Below, one piece after another: positions 9,152 through 17,161 of a stretch of 64,000 bases of DNA. The stretch is from Micromonospora terminaliae. Its GTDB lineage: Bacteria > Actinomycetota > Actinomycetes > Mycobacteriales > Micromonosporaceae. Numbering within the stretch: position 1 is the stretch's first letter; every line of letters starts with the position of its first letter. The DNA lies in NCBI RefSeq assembly GCF_009671205.1, contig NZ_CP045309.1, positions 1,674,001-1,738,000 of the forward strand, in the 5' to 3' direction. The notes beneath the pieces were generated by a model, which saw only the letters and a program-made list of their open reading frames with translations, did no database searches and was not told where the DNA came from. A program made the translations under genes and the position numbers.

Positions 9152-9673
9152 ATGACCCAACCGCGGTGGCTGAACCCGGAGGAAGAACGCCTGTGGCTGG
9201 CGTTCCTGCGCATGCGGCGGGCGCTCGACGTGGCGATCGACGGTCAGCTCGCCGAGGCCGGGCTGTCGCCGGCCGACTACGACGTCCTGGTCCCGCTCTC
9301 CCAGAGCGGTGACGCGCTGCGCGTGCGGGACCTGGCCGCGCTGATCGGGTGGGATCGCAGCCGCATCGCCCACCAGCTCCGGCGCATGGAACAGCGCGGG
9401 CTCGTGGTGCGATCCGGCAGCGCGACCGACCGGCGAGGCACGTTGGTCCACCTCACCGACCTCGGCCGTACGGCGATCACCGCCGCCGCGCCGGGGCACG
9501 TCGAGACCGTCCGCCGCGTGCTCTTCGATCAGCTCGACCAGCACGACCTGACTTGTCTCACGAGCATCGCCGAGCGGGTGGCCGACGCCGCCGGACTCAC
9601 CGGCATCTCCCGTACCGGCGGCCAAGCTCCGCGCCGCATGGCACAGGGGAAAGGGCAGGGAAGAGAGCCCTGA
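9152..9673 (+). CDS. MarR family transcriptional regulator
   Basis: 173 aa. It has a winged-helix core with the recognition region LRVRDLAALIGWDRSRIAHQL, followed by the wing RGLVVRSGSATDRRGTLVHL, which is the standard MarR DR-G signature. It is expected to be a homodimer repressor released by small aromatic or oxidising ligands. The ATG at 9152 follows a TAGACT box by seven bases, so the mRNA may be leaderless. It is divergent from the FMN reductase, sharing the twin-palindrome region. The Gln/Gly/Arg-rich C-terminal tail is less conserved. Confidence 0.88.
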   Translation: MTQPRWLNPEEERLWLAFLRMRRALDVAIDGQLAEAGLSPADYDVLVPLSQSGDALRVRDLAALIGWDRSRIAHQLRRMEQRGLVVRSGSATDRRGTLVHLTDLGRTAITAAAPGHVETVRRVLFDQLDQHDLTCLTSIAERVADAAGLTGISRTGGQAPRRMAQGKGQGREP

Positions 9674-9806
9674 CGGTAGGCCTCGCCTGCTGCCTCGCAC
9701 CATCGGCACCAGTGCCTCCGCGTGCTGATGAACAATGACTACCGCGACTACCCGCAGCCCGCGGCCTAGCGGTTTCAGGCCTGCGTCCTCCGAAGGGATG
9801 ACGGCT

Positions 9807-9980
9807 ATGGCCGACCACGAGGACGAGTGGAGGCGCATCATGGGCGCTCGGCGGCCCGGCCCGGAGGATTTCAAGCGCATGATGTACGGCGGTGAGCTGC
9901 GGCTGATGGGCTGCATCGTCTTTCTCATGGCGGTCCTGATGCTGACCGGCCTCGCCCTTCAGTGGATCGCCCGCCGCTGA
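9807..9980 (+). CDS. Small single-pass membrane protein (57 aa)
   Basis: The chosen ATG at 9807 has a GAAGGG site nine bases upstream, and an ATG at 9798 is also possible. The sequence begins with a charged stretch (MADHEDEWRRIMGARRPGPEDF). It ends with one hydrophobic helix (LMGCIVFLMAVLMLTGLALQ) and the positive tail WIARR, consistent with one transmembrane span. No family is recognised. It is the third gene rightwards after the MarR group and may be transcribed alone. Confidence 0.55.
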   Translation: MADHEDEWRRIMGARRPGPEDFKRMMYGGELRLMGCIVFLMAVLMLTGLALQWIARR

Positions 9981-10161
9981 CCTCTCGGTGGCCAGGCTCT
10001 CTGGTTCGCATGGGCATCACCGGAGGCGTCGGCGGCGAGCCCTGGGCGCAGGGATCGGCAGAGGCCCAGCCGCCCGTCGTGCCACACCCGTAGCGAGTGC
10101 GTAGTGGCTCCCGGGTGAAGGTCGCTACTGGCACGGGGCGGCGCGGCCGGTCGAGTGCCCT

Positions 10162-10167
10162 TATCCT
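10162..10167 (+). promoter_or_regulatory. -10 element TATCCT, leaderless start
   Basis: TATCCT is six bases before the ATG at 10174, and no ribosome site fits between them. Confidence 0.45.
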
Positions 10168-10173
10168 GCCGCG

Positions 10174-10623
10174 ATGAAGCAGACGTGGCGGGTCTCGTTG
10201 GTGGGACGGGTTTTCGGCATCCTCGTTCTGGTTCTGGCTGGCCTAGTTGCCGCGGCCATCATCGCCAGCGGTCTTGATCTTGCATCGACGGTCGTTGCTG
10301 TGGTGCTGCTGTGCGGCTTGGCGGCTGTTGTCTACGTGAACGCTCTGCGCCCGTCGATCACGCTGGCCCACTCTGAGCTGGTGATCCGGAACAGGTTCCG
10401 GACGTACCGGATCGATCTCGACACGGTCGCGCGCGTGGATGCCGGTTATCACGGCATCGGCGTGCAAACGAAGCATGGTCAGGTGGTCCACGGTTGGGCT
10501 GTCCAGAAGTCGAATCTCGCCCGATGGCTTGGTCGACACACCCGCGCCGATCTGGTGGTCGAGGCGATCGAGAAGGAGATGAAGGCAGGGGTCGAGTCCG
10601 GCGACGTGAGACTCAGGTATTGA
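10174..10623 (+). CDS. PH-domain (bacterial pleckstrin-like) membrane protein
   Basis: 149 aa. Two hydrophobic helices occur near residues 12-32 and 38-55, followed by a bacterial PH-like domain (ITLAHSELVIRNRFRTYRI..., alternating strands, then a C-terminal helix LVVEAIEKEMKAG). Proteins of this type are common in actinomycetes and have no assigned reaction. Membrane anchoring with a cytoplasmic PH domain is the likely layout. The 3' end overlaps the convergent HIT gene by 11 bp. Confidence 0.7.
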   Translation: MKQTWRVSLVGRVFGILVLVLAGLVAAAIIASGLDLASTVVAVVLLCGLAAVVYVNALRPSITLAHSELVIRNRFRTYRIDLDTVARVDAGYHGIGVQTKHGQVVHGWAVQKSNLARWLGRHTRADLVVEAIEKEMKAGVESGDVRLRY

Positions 10624-11077
10624 GAGTTGCGGCATGGGGCTGGAAGTACCCCCGCAGTCGCGCGCACAGGGCGGCCACGCGGGGAGCATCCCCACGAGGC
10701 GCTCCTGTCCACTCGTCCACATCCATCCAGCCGTGTTGAGCCGGGGTGCCGGGATGGCGGACGAACAGGTGCTGATGGAAATGCGCTACCTGGCGGCCAA
10801 CGATCGCGGAGAAGACGAACTCGGGTCCCAGTTCGCTTCGCAGCGCTCGTGCACCGACCCATACGGCCCGCGCCACGGCCATCGCCTCGGACTCGGTCAA
10901 GGTATCGAGGGATGGTGCGTGACGCCGGGTTTCCACGAAGAGATAACCCAGGAAGGTCGGGCTGTCCTCGGCGGCCGGCCGGTGAGTGACGATCACGTCC
11001 CGGTCCTCCCATACGAGCGGACCGACAAGGGCGCCTTCGCCGCGGTGCTTCTGACAGATCAGGCAGTCCTCAGCCAT
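10613..11077 (-). CDS. HIT family protein (nucleotide hydrolase/transferase)
   Basis: 154 aa. CLICQKHRGEG at the N-terminus is the zinc-binding-like Cys pair of many HIT proteins. VAHFHQHLFVRH is the catalytic histidine triad (HxHxH). Such enzymes hydrolyse or transfer nucleotide monophosphates, for example AMP-lysine, Ap4A or nucleoside phosphoramidates. The ATG at 11077 follows a TAATCT box (11084-11089 on the minus strand) by six bases, so it is probably leaderless. The gene stands alone in the island between the two eCIS arms. Confidence 0.85.
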   Translation of the reverse strand: MAEDCLICQKHRGEGALVGPLVWEDRDVIVTHRPAAEDSPTFLGYLFVETRRHAPSLDTLTESEAMAVARAVWVGARALRSELGPEFVFSAIVGRQVAHFHQHLFVRHPGTPAQHGWMDVDEWTGAPRGDAPRVAALCARLRGYFQPHAATLNT

Positions 11078-11083
11078 CCGGCA

Positions 11084-11089
11084 AGATTA
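11084..11089 (-). promoter_or_regulatory. -10 element TAATCT for the HIT gene
   Basis: On the minus strand, TAATCT precedes the ATG by six bases. This is the same leaderless arrangement as several neighbours. Confidence 0.45.
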
Positions 11090-11207
11090 GGTGCCGCGCT
11101 GCTCCCGGGGGGGGCACAGGTCTTCCCGTCGGGGAAGGTTGGTAGCGCCTGTGGTGCCGGCGACGTGATTCGCAGCCAGGTGACCTGTTGGCGATCGGGT
11201 GGGTGGT

Positions 11208-11822
11208 ATGGCAGGTGCGGATCGAGCGGCTGTTGCGGCGGCAGCAACAGGTCGCATCGACGTGTGGCTTCAGGAGCACGCGCCGCGGGCCCGCGCTGCC
11301 CTACGACCGCCGGCGTCTGAGCGGGACCTCGCGGTGGCGCAGGAGGCAGTCGGCCGGCCGCTGCCGCCCGACCTGCGGGCCTGGTGGTTGTACGCGGACG
11401 GCGCCCGTTTCGGCCCTCATGTCGGCGACAGTGGCTGGCTCATCCCGCCGGGCTTTGTTCCCTACTCGATCGCGGAGGCCCTGAAGATTCGACGCTTGTG
11501 GATGGACGTCGCCCGCGAGATCGGGCCGCTTGAACAGCTGGAAGCGTTCGTGGATGCAGAGAACAATCGTCCGGCCGGAACGGCTTGCCACACCTGGCTG
11601 CCTGCCTGGATGCCGGTCGCCACGAACCACGGCGGCGGGAATCTCTTCGTGGACCTGCGCGGTGGCCCCCAGTACGGCTGCGTGATGGAGTTCTATCGGG
11701 ACGCTGGAGCGTTGGCCGAGCCGGCATGGAACGACGTGGCCGCCATGCTGTACGACATCGCCGACCGGCTGACGGAGAACGAGGCGCAACTCGACCAGGC
11801 AGGTCTGCTCTACTGGCAGTGA
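11208..11822 (+). CDS. SMI1/KNR4 (SUKH) family protein, possible immunity protein
   Basis: 204 aa from the ATG at 11208; a GTG at 11199 would add three residues. The family signature is visible: an N-terminal ERDLAVAQEAVGRPLPPDLRAWW block, then DGARFG, LIPPGF and a central helix. Next come WMPVATNHGGGNLFVDLRG, the SUKH core, and a C-terminal helix. SUKH proteins are established immunity proteins against diverse nuclease and deaminase toxins in polymorphic toxin systems, although some have other roles. Here the gene lies 34 bp from the 3' end of the eCIS ATPase and ~3.8 kb from the nuclease-tipped DUF4157 gene, so an immunity role is attractive but unproven. Confidence 0.82.
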   Translation: MAGADRAAVAAAATGRIDVWLQEHAPRARAALRPPASERDLAVAQEAVGRPLPPDLRAWWLYADGARFGPHVGDSGWLIPPGFVPYSIAEALKIRRLWMDVAREIGPLEQLEAFVDAENNRPAGTACHTWLPAWMPVATNHGGGNLFVDLRGGPQYGCVMEFYRDAGALAEPAWNDVAAMLYDIADRLTENEAQLDQAGLLYWQ

Positions 11823-11856
11823 TTCCACGTCTCGCGGCACGACCATGGACCACGAG

Positions 11857-13758
11857 TCAGCGGCCGCCCAGGGAGCGGCCATTCTTCGCCAGCTCCCAGC
11901 GCGTCGCCGTCGCCACCTGCTCCCCGGTGATCCGTTCCCCGTCCGCACCCAGGTACGCGGCCGTCAGCGCCGCCGCGGCGATCCCGCCCCCGGGCAGGTC
12001 CACGCCGGCGAGCCGCTCCGGGTCGACGTCGGCCGGCACACCCGCCGGGAACGCCCGCCGCCACAGGGTCTCCCGGGCGGCCCGGTCCGGGTACGGGAAG
12101 GTCACCACGATCCGCAGCCGGCGCAGGAACGCCTGGTCCAGCACGGATCGGGCGTTGGTGGTGAGGATGGCCAGCCCCGTGAACGACTCCATCCGCTGGA
12201 GCATGTAGCCGACCTCCAGGTTGGCGTACCGGTCGTGGCTGTCGCGCACCTCGGTGCGCTTGCCGAACAGGGTGTCCGCCTCGTCGAAGAGCAGCACGGC
12301 CGCGCCGTCCTCGGCGGCGTCGAAGACCCGGCTGAGGTTCTTCTCCGTCTCGCCGATGAACTTGCTGACCACCTGGCTGAGGTCGACCACCACGAGGTCC
12401 AGGCCCAGCTCGTGGGCGATCACCTCGGCGGCGAGGGTCTTGCCCGTGCCGCTGGGGCCGGCGAAGAGGGCGGCCGTGCCCAGGCCGCGGCTGCTCCGGT
12501 CGGCGAACCCCCAGTCGTGCAGCACCCGGGTGCGGTGGTGCACGGCCGCCACGAGCGACCGCAGCTGCGCCACGTGCGTGTCCGGCAGCACGAGGTCGGC
12601 CCAGCCGGCGCGCGGCCGGACCACCCGGGCCTGCCCGCCGTAGCGGCTGCGGGAGCGGGCCCGGCACGCCTGCCACAGCGGCGCGCCGGCGGCGACGTCA
12701 CCGGCGGCCAGTTCCAGGTCGGGCAGGGCCAGGTCGAACACCCCGGCCACCGCGGCCGCCTCGCCCGCCGCCCGGTCGGCCAGGTGCCGGTCGAGCGCGT
12801 CATTCAGCGCCGCGGCGCGTTCCGCGATGGGCAACCGGGGTACGCCCACCAGCACGCCGTCGGCCAGCACGGTGTCCACGGCGCCGAGCACGGCGACCGG
12901 GGCGGGCAGCGTGCCGAGGGCGCGGATGAGCGCGCGGGTGTCCTCGGGGCGGGCCCCGTCGGCGTCGAACGCCCAGGCGGCCGGCGCGAACAGGCTCTCC
13001 CGCCCGATCAGGCGCAGCAGGCGGTCGCGGTCTCGTACCGCGGAGGGGAGGTCGGCCACGGCGACCAGCCGCAGCTCGCGGCCGGCGGCGTCGGCCGCGG
13101 CGGCCGCGACCACCGGCAGGTTGGCCGGCTGCGGTCCCTGGAGCACGGCGGGACGGCCGTGCTCCCAGACGGTGCGGATGGTGGCGGCCACGGCGGCGAA
13201 CGCGGGCGGGAGCGGGGCGGGCGGCGGGACCGGTCGGGCCACGGCGGCGAGGTCGGGTTCGAGGTAGCGGACGCCCATGAGGTGGTGCAGCACCCGTTCC
13301 TCGGCGACCAGCGGGCTGCCGGTGGGGGTGTCCGGATCGAGCAGGCGCACCAGGTCCCAGCGGCGCAGCGGCCCGTCGGGGGTGAGCGCGCTCCAGTGCG
13401 GGCCGGGCAGCGCGGCCAGGGCGAGACCGAAGGTGGGCCGGGGCTGGCCGTGCGCGGCGGTGAGTTCGTCGGCCACCTCGCCGGCCAGCTCCGGCCCGGT
13501 GGCCAGCAGGAGGACGGCCCGCTCGAAGCCGGTGAGCCGCAGCGCGGCGGCGAGCGCGTCGAGCGCACTCGGCCGGTCGAGCAGCGCGCGGGCCGCCGCC
13601 AGCCGTCCCTCGGCCGCGGCGAGCTCCGCCCGGTCGGCCTCCCCGGGGTACGCGACGAGCCGTACCCGCAGCACGTCCAGCTCGGCCACCAGCGCGAGCC
13701 GGTTCGCCTCGTCCCAGGGCACGCCGGCCGGGCGGGCCCGGCGGTCTGCGGCGGTCAC
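11857..13758 (-). CDS. eCIS AAA+ ATPase (Afp15/PVC15-like)
   Basis: A GTG at 13758 overlaps the stop of the DUF4255 gene (GTGA) and gives 633 aa. The N-terminal half is a family-specific winged-helix/alpha region ([24 protein letters not shown]). The C-terminal AAA+ module has Walker A GPSGTGKT (~residue 433), Walker B LLFDEAD (~490), sensor LTTNARS and arginine-rich second-region residues ([16 protein letters not shown]). In Afp/PVC systems this ATPase is a conserved cluster member proposed to help assemble or disassemble the particle. It is the last gene of the leftward sheath operon and converges on the SUKH gene. Confidence 0.9.
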   Translation of the reverse strand: MTAADRRARPAGVPWDEANRLALVAELDVLRVRLVAYPGEADRAELAAAEGRLAAARALLDRPSALDALAAALRLTGFERAVLLLATGPELAGEVADELTAAHGQPRPTFGLALAALPGPHWSALTPDGPLRRWDLVRLLDPDTPTGSPLVAEERVLHHLMGVRYLEPDLAAVARPVPPPAPLPPAFAAVAATIRTVWEHGRPAVLQGPQPANLPVVAAAAADAAGRELRLVAVADLPSAVRDRDRLLRLIGRESLFAPAAWAFDADGARPEDTRALIRALGTLPAPVAVLGAVDTVLADGVLVGVPRLPIAERAAALNDALDRHLADRAAGEAAAVAGVFDLALPDLELAAGDVAAGAPLWQACRARSRSRYGGQARVVRPRAGWADLVLPDTHVAQLRSLVAAVHHRTRVLHDWGFADRSSRGLGTAALFAGPSGTGKTLAAEVIAHELGLDLVVVDLSQVVSKFIGETEKNLSRVFDAAEDGAAVLLFDEADTLFGKRTEVRDSHDRYANLEVGYMLQRMESFTGLAILTTNARSVLDQAFLRRLRIVVTFPYPDRAARETLWRRAFPAGVPADVDPERLAGVDLPGGGIAAAALTAAYLGADGERITGEQVATATRWELAKNGRSLGGR

Positions 13759-15005
13759 GGCACGGTCAGGGCGGGCGCGCCGTAAACCTCTCCGGCCAGG
13801 TCGGGCAGGCTCTCCACGCCGTCCACCTGCACCCGGACCAGCCAGTCGCCGGAGGGTACGTCGCCGGTGGCGAGGGCGATGCGGTCCTGCGGGGCGGCGT
13901 CCGGGGCGAGCGGGGCGAGCCGGACGGCCAGCGCGTCGGGTTCGCCGGCCGGGCCGGGCGTGAGCCGGGTGAGCAGGACGGTGGCGCGCTGCCGGGCCAC
14001 CAGCGGCGGGTCGACGGCGAGCACGATGTCGGGCGGGCCGTCGACCACCGACGCGGTGGGGCGTACCAGCAGCGGCAGCGTGTTGGAGCCCGCGGTGGCC
14101 CGGGCGGGCGCGCCGCCGGCGGCCGGGGTGACGTGCGCGACCCGGACGCCGTGCAGCCCGGCCGGCACGCTGCCGTCGAGGGTCACGGCCAGGGTGGCGT
14201 CGGTGCCGCCCGGCTCGGGGGTGAGGACGGCCGGTCCGACGTGGACGCGGGTGGTCTGCCCGGGCCGGCCGCGTAGCCCGGCGCCGCGCAGCTCGACCCG
14301 GTCGCCGGTGGCGGCGGTCCCGCCGGGCGGGTCGGTGACCAGGGCGTTCAGCACGGCGGGTCCGCCGGCCAGGACCGTGACGGTGCGCTGTCGCACCGGC
14401 AGGGCCCGGCGCGGCGTGACGTCGGCCTCGACCAGGGCGGCGGTCGCCACGTACGTCTGGGAGAGCTGGTGCGGGGTGGCGAAGGTGGCCCACAGCTTGG
14501 ACATCTCCTCCACCGACAGCGTGTAGGGGGCGACCTTCACCCGTTCCACCTGGTCGGCCAGGTCGGACTCGGCGAGGAACGCGGTCGGCACGTCGTCGGC
14601 GTACAGGTCGATGGCGGCCGTCACGAGGTCCCGGGTGAGCGTCGGGGTGACCGCGAGGGCGAGCACGGCCCGGCCGAGCAGCCGCTGTGCGTCCAGCGAC
14701 TCGGCCTCCCCGTAGCAGCTGAGCAGATAGTAGAGGTCGAGCGCGGCGACCGGCCGGCGGGTGAAGCCGCCGTCGCGGCTGCGGGTGGGCAGGTCGGTGA
14801 GGTTCCAGGCGTGGTTGGGGCGCACGTCGTACAGGTAGATGTTGATGCCGGGCGTGGCGACCAGCGTGATGTCGGAGAGCTGGTTGGGGCGCAGGGTGGT
14901 CACGGTGGCGCCGCCGACCGGTCCGGGGTGGGTGGCGTCGAGGGCGCGTTCGAGCACGTACCGCAGGGTCGAGGTGACCGCGGCGATGGCCAGGCCGTTG
15001 CTCAT
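13755..15005 (-). CDS. DUF4255 (Pvc16_N/Afp16-like) tail terminator protein
   Basis: 416 aa. The first ~190 residues match DUF4255: SNGLAIAAVTSTLRYVL, INIYLYDVRPNHAWNL, ALDLYYLLSCYG, and LSQTYVATAALVE. In Afp and Pvc particles the homolog caps the distal end of tube and sheath and sets length. The remaining ~220 residues look like two Ig/IPT-type beta-sandwich domains (repeated GDRVELRGAGL, LPLLVRPTASVV, VRVQVDGVESLP), an extension common in actinobacterial versions. Start and stop codons overlap both neighbours (ATGA and GTGA), a sign of tight co-translation within the operon. Confidence 0.9.
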   Translation of the reverse strand: MSNGLAIAAVTSTLRYVLERALDATHPGPVGGATVTTLRPNQLSDITLVATPGINIYLYDVRPNHAWNLTDLPTRSRDGGFTRRPVAALDLYYLLSCYGEAESLDAQRLLGRAVLALAVTPTLTRDLVTAAIDLYADDVPTAFLAESDLADQVERVKVAPYTLSVEEMSKLWATFATPHQLSQTYVATAALVEADVTPRRALPVRQRTVTVLAGGPAVLNALVTDPPGGTAATGDRVELRGAGLRGRPGQTTRVHVGPAVLTPEPGGTDATLAVTLDGSVPAGLHGVRVAHVTPAAGGAPARATAGSNTLPLLVRPTASVVDGPPDIVLAVDPPLVARQRATVLLTRLTPGPAGEPDALAVRLAPLAPDAAPQDRIALATGDVPSGDWLVRVQVDGVESLPDLAGEVYGAPALTVP

Positions 15006-15913
15006 CGGCCCTCCCGGCGGCGGGCGAGGTACGCGGCGTGATCCACGGTGGACGGCACCGGGGGAGGTGGCGCGGGCGGCGGCGGTGCGGGGGCGCGGGT
15101 GACCACCACCCGGTCGATGTGCAGGTGCACGTCGCCCCCCGGCGCGGGGTCCTCCGCCGTCCCCGCCGGCGGGGTGGGCGCGGGACGGACCGGGCCGGTG
15201 CGCACCTCGGCGGTCCCGGGCCGGGGCGCTGCGCCGGTCGGCCGGTCGACGAAGACGAGGCGTTCACCGGGTTCCACGGCGCGGTGGGCGATCAGCGCGG
15301 GACCGAGGCGTTCCCGCAGCAGCCGGGCCAGGTCGGGCGCGGCGGCGCGTACCGGTGCGGGGGCGGGCCGGCGGGCGGCGGGTGCCGGGGCCGGCGGCGC
15401 GGGCGGGACGACGGCCGCCGGGCGAGGCTCGGCGGGCGCGGCCGTGGTCGCCGGGGGAGCGGCGGCGGGCGGGGCGGCGGCCGGCGGAGCGTCCACGTCG
15501 CGGTGTGCCGGATCGCGGTGTGCCGGGTCTGCCGCCTCGGCGCGGGCGGCAGGCCGCCCCGGGTCGGCCACGGGTGGCGCGGCCGGCGGCGTCCGGTCGG
15601 CAGGCGACGGCGCCGGGACGGCCGACAGCACCTGTGCCGGGGCGGCGCGGCGCGCTGCCTGGGCGGTTCGGGTGACCGGCCGGTCCGGTGCTGCCCGTCC
15701 TGGCGGGGGTGCGGCGGGCTCCGGCCACGAAGCGGGCGCCTCGACCGGAGCGTCGGCGGGCACGTCCGGGACCGTGGCCTCGAACGGCTGCGGGGCGCGG
15801 AGCCGGACGACGGGTTCGCGGCCGGTGGCCCGCTGCGCCATCCGGGCGAAGAAGCCCGCCGCGCCGCTCCCGCCGCCCGCCTCGCGGCTCACGACGCCCG
15901 CCGCGCCGCTCAC
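15002..15913 (-). CDS. Pro/Ala-rich disordered eCIS-cluster protein
   Basis: 303 aa from a GTG at 15913 overlapping the previous stop (GTGA). It is largely low complexity (Pro, Ala, Arg), with two non-repetitive islands. The first is near residues 18-45 (FFARMAQRATGREPVVRLRA, then PQPFEATV). The second is near the C-terminus (LARLLRERLGPALI, then GDVHLHIDRVVVTRAP). Short conserved ends joined by a variable disordered middle recur between tube/baseplate genes and DUF4255 in actinobacterial eCIS loci, as I recall them. A linker or loading adaptor role is possible but not shown. The codon bias fits a genuine gene, and the overlaps on both sides support it. Confidence 0.7.
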   Translation of the reverse strand: MSGAAGVVSREAGGGSGAAGFFARMAQRATGREPVVRLRAPQPFEATVPDVPADAPVEAPASWPEPAAPPPGRAAPDRPVTRTAQAARRAAPAQVLSAVPAPSPADRTPPAAPPVADPGRPAARAEAADPAHRDPAHRDVDAPPAAAPPAAAPPATTAAPAEPRPAAVVPPAPPAPAPAARRPAPAPVRAAAPDLARLLRERLGPALIAHRAVEPGERLVFVDRPTGAAPRPGTAEVRTGPVRPAPTPPAGTAEDPAPGGDVHLHIDRVVVTRAPAPPPPAPPPPVPSTVDHAAYLARRREGR

Positions 15914-16623
15914 GCCGCCCGCCCCGTCGCGAGGGCCAGGTATACGCGCCGCCGCCCGGCCGGCAGGGCGAGGATGTCGGCCTCGGCCCACCCGTACGCG
16001 GCGGCCAGGGCGGCCACCTCGGCGAGCACGGCCGGGGCGCGGCGGACGACCCGCTCCCAGAGCAGCTCGGCGACGTCCAGCGTGGCGACCACGCCGTCCC
16101 CGCAGCCGGGGCAGCGGGTCCGCAGCACCACGGCGGCGGCGCCGGCCAGTTCCTCGGCGGCGGTGTCGACGGCCCGGCGCTGGTCGGCGGTCAGCTCGCC
16201 GGGTGCGACGGGCCGGCCGTCGGCGTCGCGGACGCAGCGGGCGAGGAGTGTGCCGAGCGGGTCGCCGGACCGCCCGGCGGCCAGCAGGTCCCGGGCGGTG
16301 GGGGCGCGGACCCGCAACGTGCCGCCGGCGACCGCGCCCGCGTCCCCGGCCGGGAGCCCGGCCACCGGGTCCAGGGGCAGCGCCACGTCGAGGACCTCGC
16401 CGCAGCCGCAGGTGAGCACGGCGTCGACCGGGTCGCCGAAGCTGTCGACGCTCAGCCGGGCGGCGAGCGCGGCCACTGTTCCGACCGGTAGGTCCAAGGC
16501 GGCGTCGAGGTCGGGGAGGAGCCCGGCGGCGTGCAGCAGCACCGGGCCGCGGGCCGCCGGCGGGGCGGCCGCGGCGGCCTCCCAGACCGCGAGGAGCCGG
16601 CCGGGGTCGTCCAGCGTGGTCAT
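15910..16623 (-). CDS. Cys-rich baseplate/assembly-type eCIS protein with zinc-ribbon-like cysteines
   Basis: 237 aa, starting ATG five bases after the tube stop. Cysteines are placed as C72-G-C74 and C171-P-G-C174, with ~95 residues between, a plausible zinc ribbon interrupted by an insertion (LRVRAPTARDLLAA...). The last ~40 residues form helices ending LPAGRRRVYLALATGRAA. The size and position, just downstream of the tube, resemble the phage T4 baseplate-like protein family found in contractile tails; I could not test this. It probably acts in assembly or as a tube/baseplate adaptor. It is translationally coupled to the next gene. Confidence 0.65.
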   Translation of the reverse strand: MTTLDDPGRLLAVWEAAAAAPPAARGPVLLHAAGLLPDLDAALDLPVGTVAALAARLSVDSFGDPVDAVLTCGCGEVLDVALPLDPVAGLPAGDAGAVAGGTLRVRAPTARDLLAAGRSGDPLGTLLARCVRDADGRPVAPGELTADQRRAVDTAAEELAGAAAVVLRTRCPGCGDGVVATLDVAELLWERVVRRAPAVLAEVAALAAAYGWAEADILALPAGRRRVYLALATGRAA

Positions 16624-16628
16624 GGCGG

Positions 16629-17150
16629 TCAGGGTTCGACGAAGGACGGTTCGGCGGGCTCGGCCACCGTGTAGTCGCGTTCCCAGCCCTCGTTCTCCAG
16701 CTTGATGCTCTGGATGGCCACGGCGTTGGCGTTGGCGTCCAGTTCGGGCAGCGCCACCCACTCGGACACCCAGCACCGGTAGACCTTGTACGCGATGACC
16801 AGCTGCCCGGCCTCGTTGTACATCTCGATGATGATGTCCTTGCGGAAGTCCGCCAGGGACGTCTCGGCGCCCAGCCCGGAGCCGTAGTTCCACACCTTGT
16901 TGGCCCACTGCTCGAAGTCCGGGTCGTGGGTGACGCCGCGCTCCAGCACGATGGCGTCGTACTCGGTGCGCCCCGGCGACTTGCGGCTGCTGCTGGGGTC
17001 GCCGCCGTGCCGGTGGGTGACCACCTCGGTGCTCCGCTTCAACGTGCCGATCTTGCTGATGCCGGCGACGTATCGCCCGTCCCACTTCGCCCGGAACTTG
17101 AAGTTCTTGTACGGGTCGAAGCGCTGCGCGTTGACCGTGAACTCGGCCAT
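16629..17150 (-). CDS. Contractile injection system tail tube protein
   Basis: 173 aa. The opening FDPYKNFKFRAKWDGRYVAGI and the later blocks RGVTHDPDFEQWANKVW, LADFRKDIIIEMYNEAG and CWVSEWVALPELDANANAV are typical of the T4-gp19-like tube family of eCIS. It stacks as hexameric rings forming the inner tube through which cargo passes. A strong AGGAGGGG ribosome site precedes the ATG at 17150. Only one tube gene is present in this operon; many eCIS encode two or three tube paralogs, so others may lie left of the window. It sits 11 bp after the sheath gene. Confidence 0.95.
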   Translation of the reverse strand: MAEFTVNAQRFDPYKNFKFRAKWDGRYVAGISKIGTLKRSTEVVTHRHGGDPSSSRKSPGRTEYDAIVLERGVTHDPDFEQWANKVWNYGSGLGAETSLADFRKDIIIEMYNEAGQLVIAYKVYRCWVSEWVALPELDANANAVAIQSIKLENEGWERDYTVAEPAEPSFVEP

Positions 17151-17161
17151 GCCCGCCCCTC

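Noticed and set aside
13759..15267. N-terminal extension of the AAA ATPase to ~1136 residues
   Set aside because: The extra part overlaps the DUF4255 gene and is low complexity. The GTG overlapping the DUF4255 stop is the logical start.
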